Shown: in pieces, positions 18,561-25,244 of the stretch | Numbering within the stretch: the stretch's first letter is position 1 | Layout of the letters: the number at the start of each line of letters is the position of its first letter | Assembly: GCF_002261425.1 (NCBI RefSeq) | Contig: NZ_NEVJ01000003.1 | Span: 1,364,001-1,428,000, forward strand | Reading direction: 5' to 3' | Length of the DNA: 64,000 nt | Origin: Bordetella genomosp. 9 | GTDB taxonomy: Bacteria > Pseudomonadota > Gammaproteobacteria > Burkholderiales > Burkholderiaceae_B | Program-made: the position numbers and the translations under genes | Notes under the pieces: generated by a model | The model's input: the letters and a program-made list of their open reading frames with translations, nothing else | Told to the model about the DNA's origin: nothing | Databases searched by the model: none

Positions 18561-19970
18561 CTACCACGAGAAAATCTTGCCGGGGTTGAGGATGTTGTTG
18601 GGGTCGAAAGCATGCTTGAGGCCGCGCATCAGGGCCAGGGCGTCCTGGCCGTGCTCCTCCAGCAGGTATCCCATCTTGTGGAGGCCGACGCCGTGTTCGC
18701 CCGTGCAGGTGCCGTCGGCCGCGATGGCCCGGTGGACCAGGGCGTGGTTGATGCGCTCCGATGCGTCCCATTCGTCCTGGCTGTCGGGATCCAGCAGCAT
18801 CAATACGTGGAAATTGCCGTCGCCGACATGGCCGACGATGGTGAAGGGGAAAGGCGCATCGGCCAGGTCGCGCGCGGTTTCCCGCACGCAATCGGCCAGG
18901 GCGGAAATCGGCACGCAGACGTCCGTGGTGCTGGCGCGACAGCCGGGCCGCAATTGCAGGCCGGCGAAATAGGCATTGTGGCGAGCCGCCCACAGGCGGC
19001 TGCGGTCTTCCGGTCGGTGGGCCCACTCGAAATCCATCCCGCCATGGTCGTGGACGATGGCCTGGACCAGGTCTGCCTGCTCTTGCACGCCGGCCGCGCT
19101 GCCATGGAATTCGAACAGCAGCAGCGGCGTTTCGCGCAATTCCAGCTTGCTATACCGGTTCACGGAGCGCACCGCGTGTTCATCCATGAATTCCACGCGG
19201 GCCACGGGTACGCCGGCCTGCATGATCTGGATGACGCTGTCCACGGCATCGCCCAGCGTGGCGAAATTACAGACCGCCGCGGAAACGGCTTCGGGCTGGG
19301 GATACAGCTTGACCGTCACTTCGGTGATGAGGCCCAGCGTGCCTTCGCTACCGACGAAAATGCGCGTGAGGTCGTAGCCCGCGGAAGACTTGGGCGCCCG
19401 GCTCGCCGTGCGCAGCACGCGCCCGTCGGCGGTGACGACCGTCAGCGACAGCACGTTTTCGCGCATGGTTCCATAGCGGACGGCGTTGGTGCCGGACGCG
19501 CGCGTGGCCGCCATGCCGCCCAGGCTGGCATCGGCGCCCGGATCGACAGGGAAGAACAGCCCGCTGTCGCGCAGGTGTTCGTTCAACTGCTTGCGCGTCA
19601 CACCGGCCTGCACGGTCGCGGTGAAATCCTCCGCGTGCACCGCCAACACCGCGTTCATGCCCGAGAGGTCCAGCGTGATCCCGCCCTGGACCGGCAACAG
19701 ATGCCCTTCCAGCGAGGATCCCGCGCCATAGGCCACGATGGGCACGCGGTGCTCGTTGCAGATGCGCGCCACCGCCGCGACTTCTTCCGTGGTGCGGGCG
19801 AAGATCACCGCGTCCGGCAGCACGTCCGGATACGGCGATTCGTCATGCCCATGGTGTTCACGTACCGCCTGCGCCGTCGACAGACGGTCGCCGACGACCG
19901 CCCGCAGGGCATCCAGGCAGGCCGCCGGGACGGGACGCCGCAGCCAGGAGGAATCGGTCATGTCGTTCAT
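18561..19970 (-). CDS. FAD-linked 2-hydroxyacid oxidase (D-lactate dehydrogenase type)
   Basis: The 469-residue protein belongs to the same FAD-oxidase superfamily as GlcD. Its motifs are VAYGAGSSLEGHLLPVQGG near residues 82-100, DPGADASLGGMAATRASGTN, FVGSEGTLGLITEVTVKLYP and, near the C-terminus, VGHVGDGNFHVLMLLD and TGEHGVGLHKMGYL. This form resembles D-lactate dehydrogenase (cytochrome) of the Dld/LdhD group, but substrate choice among D-lactate, glycolate and D-2-hydroxyglutarate cannot be decided. It is the first gene of a likely operon with glcDEF. The start codon overlaps a repeat-encoded mini-ORF by ATGA and has no strong ribosome site of its own. Confidence 0.9.
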   Translation of the reverse strand: MNDMTDSSWLRRPVPAACLDALRAVVGDRLSTAQAVREHHGHDESPYPDVLPDAVIFARTTEEVAAVARICNEHRVPIVAYGAGSSLEGHLLPVQGGITLDLSGMNAVLAVHAEDFTATVQAGVTRKQLNEHLRDSGLFFPVDPGADASLGGMAATRASGTNAVRYGTMRENVLSLTVVTADGRVLRTASRAPKSSAGYDLTRIFVGSEGTLGLITEVTVKLYPQPEAVSAAVCNFATLGDAVDSVIQIMQAGVPVARVEFMDEHAVRSVNRYSKLELRETPLLLFEFHGSAAGVQEQADLVQAIVHDHGGMDFEWAHRPEDRSRLWAARHNAYFAGLQLRPGCRASTTDVCVPISALADCVRETARDLADAPFPFTIVGHVGDGNFHVLMLLDPDSQDEWDASERINHALVHRAIAADGTCTGEHGVGLHKMGYLLEEHGQDALALMRGLKHAFDPNNILNPGKIFSW

Positions 19971-20032
19971 ATGTTTACCCGAACCCTGTTTATCCGAACC
20001 ATATTTATCCGAACCATATTTATCCGAACCAT
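19967..20032 (-). CDS. Repeat-encoded mini-ORF overlapping the FAD-oxidase start
   Basis: A 21-codon frame starts at ATG 20032 inside the tandem repeat. It reads MVRIN three times, then RVRVNI, and ends in a TGA that overlaps the downstream ATG in the arrangement ATGA. A GGA stands seven bases before its ATG. Fifteen-base units preserve its frame, so it lengthens or shortens with copy number. A second, upstream mini-ORF (20079 to 20035, 14 codons) ends two bases before it. Whether either is translated is inference; a role in coupling translation into the oxidase gene would fit. Confidence 0.4.
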   Translation of the reverse strand: MVRINMVRINMVRINRVRVNI

Positions 20033-20074
20033 GTTTATCCGAACCGCTTTATCGGAACCGCTTTATCCGAACCC
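19974..20074. repeat. 15-bp tandem repeat, seven units
   Basis: Plus-strand unit TTTATCCGAACCATA, in sizes 15, 15, 15, 15, 14, 14 and 13 bp. The first unit and the last three are diverged; units two and three are identical. On the minus strand, the coding direction of the next gene, the full units contain GGATAAA followed by an ATG in three cases. The array ends 3 bp before the start codon of the FAD-oxidase gene. Confidence 0.95.
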
Positions 20075-20102
20075 GACATGCCGCCATTCTACGCCCGCCA
20101 TC

Positions 20103-20120
20103 CGGCGCGGATCCGCGCCG
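20103..20120 (-). terminator. Perfect 18-bp palindrome just after the aroG stop
   Basis: CGGCGCGGATCCGCGCCG lies one base beyond the aroG stop codon. As RNA it would form a strong GC hairpin with a minimal loop. There is no T-run after it, so it is a poor intrinsic terminator; it may protect the mRNA 3' end or only partly stop transcription. Confidence 0.4.
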
Positions 20121-20121
20121 C

Positions 20122-21192
20122 TTATTTGCCGCTGATGGTTGCGCGGCGGCGTTCCTGCACCGCGGCGGCCAGGCCTTCCAGCAATTCCACGGAGGCATCC
20201 CAATCGATGCATCCATCGGTGATGCTTTGCCCATAGGTCAGGGGTTTGCCGGGAATCAGGTCCTGGCGTCCGGCCAACAGGTGGCTTTCGACCATCAAGC
20301 CGACGATACGAGCATCGCCGCCGGCGATCTGGCGGCCGATATCCTGCGCGACCAAGGGCTGATTCTGCGGATTCTTGCTGCTGTTGGCGTGGCTGGTATC
20401 GATCATCAGCCGCTGGGCCAGACCGGATTTCGCCAGATCCTGGCTAGCCGCGTCGATACTGGCGGCGTCGTAGTTGGGGGTTTTGCCACCGCGCAGGATG
20501 ACGTGGCAATCTTCATTGCCGGCGGTCGACACGATGGCGGAAACCCCGCCTTTGGTGACCGACAGGAAATGGTGCGGCTGCGACGCCGCCTTGATTGCGT
20601 CGACCGCGATTTTGACATTGCCGTCGGTGCCGTTCTTGAAACCGACCGGACACGACAGGCCGGACGCCAATTCCCGATGCACCTGGCTTTCGGTGGTGCG
20701 GGCGCCGATCGCACCCCAGGAAACCAGGTCGGCGATATATTGCGGCGTGATCATGTCCAGGAATTCGCAGCCTGCCGGCAGGCCCAGCGTATTGATTTCC
20801 AGCAGCAATTCCCGGCCGACGCGTATCCCCTTGTTGATGTTGAAGCTGCCGTCCAGATCGGGATCGTTGATCAAACCCTTCCAGCCGACGGTGGTGCGCG
20901 GCTTTTCGAAATAGACCCGCATCACGATTTCCAGGTCCCCCTTCAGCCGATCGCGTATCGGCTTCAGCCTGCCGGCGTATTCGAGCGCCGCCTTGGGATC
21001 GTGTATGGAGCACGGACCGATAACCACGGCCAGACGATCGTCCATGCCGTGCAGTATCCGATGCAGGGCCTGGCGCGCCGAGTAAACGGTGTCCGACACC
21101 GACTGACTGCAGGGGAATTCGCGCATGACATGCGCGGGCGGCGTCAGTTCCTTGATTTCTCGGATACGCAGGTCATCGGTATTGTGCGACAC
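20122..21192 (-). CDS. aroG: 3-deoxy-7-phosphoheptulonate (DAHP) synthase, class I
   Basis: This enzyme condenses phosphoenolpyruvate and erythrose-4-phosphate, the entry step of the shikimate pathway to Phe, Tyr and Trp. The 356-residue length is that of the AroF/AroG/AroH family, with VVIGPCSIHDPKAALEYA (about 52-69), MRVYFEKPRTTVGWKGLINDP and the metal ligands in CHVILRGGKTPNY and DTSHANSSKNP. Translation starts at GTG with AAGGAG seven bases upstream. Which aromatic amino acid inhibits it cannot be read directly, but the leader described below senses Phe and Tyr codons, favouring a Phe- or Tyr-linked isozyme. Confidence 0.96.
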   Translation of the reverse strand: MSHNTDDLRIREIKELTPPAHVMREFPCSQSVSDTVYSARQALHRILHGMDDRLAVVIGPCSIHDPKAALEYAGRLKPIRDRLKGDLEIVMRVYFEKPRTTVGWKGLINDPDLDGSFNINKGIRVGRELLLEINTLGLPAGCEFLDMITPQYIADLVSWGAIGARTTESQVHRELASGLSCPVGFKNGTDGNVKIAVDAIKAASQPHHFLSVTKGGVSAIVSTAGNEDCHVILRGGKTPNYDAASIDAASQDLAKSGLAQRLMIDTSHANSSKNPQNQPLVAQDIGRQIAGGDARIVGLMVESHLLAGRQDLIPGKPLTYGQSITDGCIDWDASVELLEGLAAAVQERRRATISGK

Positions 21193-21236
21193 GGTGGTGC
21201 TCCTTCCTGGGGTACGTTGCCAGGCTGGCGGACATG

Positions 21237-21262
21237 AAAAAAGCCGCCAGTTCGCTGGCGGC
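21237..21262 (-). terminator. Leader terminator (attenuator hairpin) of aroG
   Basis: GCCGCCAG (21262-21255) pairs perfectly with CTGGCGGC (21250-21243) around a CGAA loop and is followed by six T on the minus strand. It ends 44 bp before the aroG GTG start. That distance is too short for a full promoter plus ribosome site, so the aroG promoter is most likely upstream and transcription must pass this hairpin. Confidence 0.88.
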
Positions 21263-21355
21263 TTTTTTGAGGGGATTCGCTAACTTCAGTCTGCGCGCAA
21301 CCCTTCCTCCGCCAGCGGCATCGGAAAGCCATAAAAATAAAATCGAGCGGCGGAG
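21253..21355 (-). promoter_or_regulatory. Aromatic amino acid attenuator: alternative stems in the aroG leader
   Basis: Four segments can be assigned on the minus strand. Segment 1, CTCCGCC (21355-21349), can pair with GGCGGAG (21313-21307) in segment 2. Segment 2, CGCTGGCGG (21317-21309), is perfectly complementary over nine bases to segment 3, CCGCCAGCG (21261-21253). Segment 3 contains the 5' arm of the terminator. The Phe/Tyr codons lie between segments 1 and 2. A ribosome stalled there would free segment 2 to sequester segment 3 and allow read-through. A ribosome reaching the stop codon at 21286 would cover segment 2 and permit termination. Confidence 0.82.
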
Positions 21356-21387
21356 CCGCCCAGGCGGTGGTTGCTTGCAAAAGTCAT
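21286..21387 (-). CDS. aroG leader peptide (33 aa, Phe/Tyr-rich)
   Basis: The 33-codon frame starts at ATG 21387 and ends at TGA 21286, about 24 bases before the terminator stem. Residues 16-21 are Phe-Tyr-Phe-Tyr-Gly-Phe, and residue 3 is a further Phe. This is the pattern of a regulatory codon cluster as in pheA-type leaders. No strong ribosome site precedes the ATG. A 12-codon frame (ATG 21422, with AGGA nine bases before it) ends by ATGA overlap on this start and could deliver ribosomes. No family match is needed: the function follows from position, codons and RNA pairing. Confidence 0.75.
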   Translation of the reverse strand: MTFASNHRLGGSAARFYFYGFPMPLAEEGLRAD

Positions 21388-21430
21388 GAAAAGTGCCGCG
21401 GATTTGCCGCGCAGAATGACATGGCGGCAA

Positions 21431-21459
21431 ATCCTAGCACAAAAACCGTTGGCGGTCAT
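21431..21459 (-). promoter_or_regulatory. Candidate sigma-70 promoter of aroG leader
   Basis: On the minus strand ATGACC (21459-21454) and TAGGAT (21436-21431) are separated by 17 bp. Each matches four of six consensus bases. Transcription would begin near 21424, giving a leader of about 190 nt before the terminator's end, in the size range of known attenuators. Confidence 0.45.
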
Positions 21460-21474
21460 GGCGGCAAGCCGAAT

Positions 21475-22932
21475 TCAGGCCGTCCCGCCCACGGTCAGGC
21501 CATCCATGCGCAGCGTGGGCATACCGACCCCGACCGGCACGCTCTGGCCTTCCTTGCCGCAGGTGCCGACCCCGGAATCGAGCCGCATGTCGTTGCCTAT
21601 CATGCTGACGCGGGTCATGGCGTCGGGGCCGTTGCCGATCAACGTGGCGCCCTTGACCGGGTAGCTGATTTTGCCGTTTTCGATCATGTAGGCTTCCGAG
21701 GCCGAAAACACGAACTTGCCGCTGGTGATATCCACCTGGCCGCCACCGAAATTCACGGCATACAGCCCGCGTTTCACCGATGCCAGGATTTCCTCCGGCG
21801 GCGTATTGCCCCCCAGCATATAGGTGTTGGTCATGCGGGGCATGGGCAAATGCGCGAAGGATTCACGCCGTCCGTTGCCCGTGGCGCCGGTTTTCATCAG
21901 GCGCGCGTTCATGGTGTCCTGCATATAGCCGCGCAGGATACCGTCTTCGATCAGGACATTGCGCTGCGTGGGATTGCCTTCGTCGTCCACGTTGAGTGAA
22001 CCGCGGCGGTCGGGCAAGGTACCGTCGTCGATCACCGTGACGCCCTTGGAGGCCACGCGCTCGCCGATGCGGCCGGCGAAAACGCTGGACCCCTTGCGAT
22101 TGAAATCGCCTTCCAGGCCATGGCCTACCGCCTCATGCAGCAGGATCCCGGGCCAGCCGGAGCCCAGCACGACAGTCATTTCACCTGCCGGGGCGGGCCG
22201 CGCATCCAGGTTCACCAGGGCCTCGTGCACCGCGTGTTCGACATACCCACGCATGATTTCGTCGGTGAAATAGCCCAGGCCGGTCCGGCCACCGCCCCCG
22301 GCATGGCCCATTTCCCGGCGGCCATCGCGTTCCACGATAACGGTCAGCGACAGGCGCACCAGGGGCCGTACGTCCGCGGCCAGCCGGCCGTCGCTGCCGG
22401 CCACCAAAATGACGTCGTATTCCGCGCCCAGGCCCGCCATGACCTGTATGACGTGCGGATCGCGCGCCCGCGCCATGCGCTCGATGCGTTCCAGCATGGC
22501 TACTTTGTCGGGTGCGCTCAACGTGAGCAAGGGATCGACGGCCGGATACAGGTCATGGGCCAGCGACGCGCCCTGCGCGCGCACCTTGGCCTTGCCGGCG
22601 CCCTGGCGCGCGATGCCCCGCACCGCGCGGGCCGAGGACAGCAAGGCGTCGGGAGACAGTGAATCGGAATAGGCGAAGGCGGTTTTTTCGCCGCTGATCG
22701 CGCGCACGCCCACGCCCTGTCCGATGGAAAAGCTGCCGGTCTTGACGATGCCTTCTTCCAGGCTCCAACCTTCGCTGCGCGTGTACTGGAAATAAAGATC
22801 GGCGTAATCGACCTTGTGCGTGAATATTTCGCCCAGCGCGCGCGCCATGTCGGCTTCGCTCAATCCCCAGGGGTCGAGCAAGACGGATTTGGCGGTCGCC
22901 AGGGCTTGGATGTCAGGGTCGGTTATTTTCAT
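21475..22932 (-). CDS. tldD: Metalloprotease TldD
   Basis: TldD is the catalytic subunit of the TldD/TldE (PmbA) zinc protease, which trims unstructured peptides such as antitoxins and modified peptide precursors. The 485-residue protein carries the metal-binding [11 protein letters not shown] starting at His266, plus the conserved C-terminal [20 protein letters not shown]. No pmbA/tldE gene is in the window. It follows the nitrilase-family gene by 18 bp on the same strand, suggesting one transcript. aroG lies downstream behind its own leader. Confidence 0.95.
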   Translation of the reverse strand: MKITDPDIQALATAKSVLLDPWGLSEADMARALGEIFTHKVDYADLYFQYTRSEGWSLEEGIVKTGSFSIGQGVGVRAISGEKTAFAYSDSLSPDALLSSARAVRGIARQGAGKAKVRAQGASLAHDLYPAVDPLLTLSAPDKVAMLERIERMARARDPHVIQVMAGLGAEYDVILVAGSDGRLAADVRPLVRLSLTVIVERDGRREMGHAGGGGRTGLGYFTDEIMRGYVEHAVHEALVNLDARPAPAGEMTVVLGSGWPGILLHEAVGHGLEGDFNRKGSSVFAGRIGERVASKGVTVIDDGTLPDRRGSLNVDDEGNPTQRNVLIEDGILRGYMQDTMNARLMKTGATGNGRRESFAHLPMPRMTNTYMLGGNTPPEEILASVKRGLYAVNFGGGQVDITSGKFVFSASEAYMIENGKISYPVKGATLIGNGPDAMTRVSMIGNDMRLDSGVGTCGKEGQSVPVGVGMPTLRMDGLTVGGTA

Positions 22933-22950
22933 ATCGGCAACTCTCGGGAT

Positions 22951-23778
22951 TTACATGACGCGGTGGCGCAGCGCGGGCAGAGCTGTACGCACCTCGGCCA
23001 GCCGTGCGGGATCTATGTTACCCCCTGCCACGCCGGGCCCTTCCGGCAGGACGTCGACAATCTCGCCCCAGGGGTCGATCAGCATGGAATGCCCCCAGGT
23101 GCGGCGTCCGTTGGGGTGCACGCCGCCCTGGGCCGGCGCCAGTACGTAGCACTGGTTTTCGACGGCCCGCGCGCGCAGCAGCAATTCCCAATGCGCCTTG
23201 CCGGTCGTATACGTGAATGCGGCCGGCACGACGATCAGGTCCACCTGGCCCAGCGCCCGATACAACTCCGGGAACCGCAAGTCATAACAGACCGACAGGC
23301 CCACCTTGGCGAAAGGCGTATCCACCGTACGCACCTCGGTTCCCGGCCGTATGGCAATCGACTCGTCATACGACTCCTGGCCACGCCGGAAATTGAACAG
23401 ATGGATTTTGTCGTACCGGACCAGCGCTTTCCCGTCAGGTCCATATACCAGCAAGGTGTTGTAGACCCGCGCCGCGTCGGGACTCACGAATGGCATCGTC
23501 CCGCCAACCAGGTAAATACCATGGCCGCGCGCCTGGTCCGCCAGAAACTCCTGTATCGGACCGGCGCCCTCGGTTTCCCGGATTGCCAGCTTGTCGTGAT
23601 CTTTTTGTCCCATGAAGCAGAAATATTCTGGCAATGAGACTAATCGGGCACCGGATTCGGCCGCTTTTCCGATTAATTGGGACGCAGCATCCAGATTTTC
23701 CCTGACGATGGGCGTGCTAACCATCTGGATTGCCGCCACGCGGGTGGATGTCGAAGGGGGAGTGGAAGGAGAGTTCAT
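22951..23778 (-). CDS. Nitrilase-family carbon-nitrogen hydrolase (Nit-like)
   Basis: The 275-residue protein has the complete catalytic set: Glu51 (SLPEYF), Lys124 (YDKIHLF) and Cys164 (SVCYDLRFPELYR). The last motif is typical of Nit1/Nit2-type amidases, in which deaminated glutathione amidase activity is the best-characterised role (a metabolite-repair reaction). ATG 23778 is chosen; a TTG three codons upstream is less likely. tldD follows after 18 bp. The gene is divergent from the H-NS gene across an AT-rich spacer. Confidence 0.9.
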   Translation of the reverse strand: MNSPSTPPSTSTRVAAIQMVSTPIVRENLDAASQLIGKAAESGARLVSLPEYFCFMGQKDHDKLAIRETEGAGPIQEFLADQARGHGIYLVGGTMPFVSPDAARVYNTLLVYGPDGKALVRYDKIHLFNFRRGQESYDESIAIRPGTEVRTVDTPFAKVGLSVCYDLRFPELYRALGQVDLIVVPAAFTYTTGKAHWELLLRARAVENQCYVLAPAQGGVHPNGRRTWGHSMLIDPWGEIVDVLPEGPGVAGGNIDPARLAEVRTALPALRHRVM

Positions 23779-23895
23779 CGGAAACAAATAGATTCAAGAA
23801 TTCCTGGGATTATCCCCAACTCGTTTTATGCTATTGTCGACAAAATAACTATAATCGGGGCGGAAAATCAATTCCATAATAAGGAACGATATACC

Positions 23896-24264
23896 ATGCC
23901 AAGAGAGACCTACTCCGCGCAGCAAGCCAGGATCGAAAAAGAGATCGATAAGCTACGCAAAAAGTCTGAGGCGCTGCAGATGAAGCGTCGCAAGCCCGTA
24001 GTAGCCTCCATCGTTCGTTCGATGCGTGAATACAGCATCACGCCCGAGGAAATCGCCGCCGCCTTCGGCAAGCCCGCCACGCGCCGTGGCCCGGTCCGCA
24101 AGAGCGCCGCGGGAGCATCCGCCGCGCCCGCCAAGCGCGCGGTTGCGCCGAAATACCGTCACCCCGATACCAAGGAAACCTGGAGCGGCCGGGGCAAGCC
24201 GCCGCGCTGGCTTACCGCGGCCGAAGCCGCGGGCGCGACGCGCGAAACCTTTCTCATCCAATAA
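23896..24264 (+). CDS. H-NS family nucleoid protein
   Basis: The 122-residue protein has an N-terminal coiled coil for dimerisation (about 5-35, QARIEKEIDKLRKKSEALQM). A basic Ala/Arg/Lys linker at about 58-82 follows, then the C-terminal H-NS DNA-binding motif YRHPDTKETWSGRGKPPRWL (about 87-106). H-NS proteins silence AT-rich and horizontally acquired DNA. AAGGA precedes the ATG at 23896; the longer upstream frame is rejected. The spacer of about 117 bp before it is strikingly AT-rich for this genome, which fits autoregulation by the protein. Confidence 0.93.
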   Translation: MPRETYSAQQARIEKEIDKLRKKSEALQMKRRKPVVASIVRSMREYSITPEEIAAAFGKPATRRGPVRKSAAGASAAPAKRAVAPKYRHPDTKETWSGRGKPPRWLTAAEAAGATRETFLIQ

Positions 24265-24322
24265 AGGGACCGTTGCCGTCCTATCGACGGCTGACGATCC
24301 GGTTGACGATTCCTGCCTTGCC

Positions 24323-24350
24323 AGCCCCACGCCACAGCGCGGGGCTTTTT
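24323..24350 (+). terminator. Intrinsic terminator after the H-NS gene
   Basis: AGCCCC pairs with GGGGCT with further GC pairing inside the loop, and TTTTTC follows. It lies about 60 bp after the stop codon. Confidence 0.8.
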
Positions 24351-24428
24351 CTTTCGCGAGAATAAAACGCGTGCCGTTGCCTTATGCCTGGGCTTATGCC
24401 TTATGGCCTTGAGACGGCATGCCGCGCC

Positions 24429-25079
24429 CTATCGACCCATGGTATAGCGGACCTCCCGCTCTGAACCGTTGTTCGCGGGGAAGTTATCGAAGATAGCGCG
24501 TACCAGATAAGGCATCACCGCCAGCAGGCGGTCGTTGCCGGACACGCTATAGGCGGTGGCGCGATAGACTTCCTTGCCGCCCTGGCTCGCATCGCGTATT
24601 TCCACGGTCAAGGCATTGCGGTATGCCACCGAAGGCGTATCGACCCAATCGGGTCCCCACATTCCGGGCCCCCACGGGCTGCCCCAATAACGGCCGCCGT
24701 AGAAACCCGGCCCGTAGCCGCCATAAAAGTAAGGATCAACCGGGCGCCGGACATTTACCTGCGTCTGCGTCACGCCGTATTTGAACGATACGTCGAACCG
24801 GGCGGGCTGCCCCGCCTGCGCTTCCACCAGTCCGGTCGGGCTGATGCCGCTGCGCACCATATCCTGGAAACTCTGGTACTCAAGATTGTTATTCTGGCTG
24901 GGGTCGGCCGGCACGAAACGATAACGCTGGCCCGTCGCGCCCGCCGGCCAATCCTGGAACGACGTCACTCGCGCCGACACGGTGGGTGTGGTCGCGCATC
25001 CGGCAACCAGGCCCGCCAGCAGCAGAAGGGCCAACGCCTGAGCAAAGCGGAGGATGCGGGATGAATCGGCTCGGTACAT
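24429..25079 (-). CDS. DUF4136-type outer-membrane lipoprotein
   Basis: The 216-residue product begins MYRADSSRILRFAQALALLL and has a lipobox LVAGC at about residues 24-28. The mature part has the DUF4136 pattern: VSARVTSFQDWPAG, then YQSFQDMVRSGISPTGLVEA, and an aromatic/glycine-rich segment (YGGYGPGFYGGRYWG) in the middle. AGGAG stands before the ATG at 25079; the 21 codons upstream in frame are excluded. Function is unknown. It is divergent from pepN, with 165 bp between starts. Confidence 0.88.
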   Translation of the reverse strand: MYRADSSRILRFAQALALLLLAGLVAGCATTPTVSARVTSFQDWPAGATGQRYRFVPADPSQNNNLEYQSFQDMVRSGISPTGLVEAQAGQPARFDVSFKYGVTQTQVNVRRPVDPYFYGGYGPGFYGGRYWGSPWGPGMWGPDWVDTPSVAYRNALTVEIRDASQGGKEVYRATAYSVSGNDRLLAVMPYLVRAIFDNFPANNGSEREVRYTMGR

Positions 25080-25244
25080 AAAATCTCCTGCGAAACGGCG
25101 AGGCGTCGCCGATCTCGGACAAGCATCATAATGGCTGTCCATGCCGTTGGACAGGAAACCGGAAGCAAAGTTTTGCGGCTTGCGGCAAGGGCGCGGCGCA
25201 AGCCCGACCTACAATACGTCCAACCCATCACGATAGGCCAGGCC

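Noticed and set aside
19974..20074. The repeat array as a CRISPR
   Set aside because: The 15-bp units are directly adjacent with no spacers, and no cas genes are present.
21144..21380. A longer frame across the aroG leader with a different Phe-rich stretch
   Set aside because: It has no stop before the terminator and runs into aroG out of frame, so it cannot work as an attenuator peptide. The 33-codon frame fits position, stop and RNA pairing.
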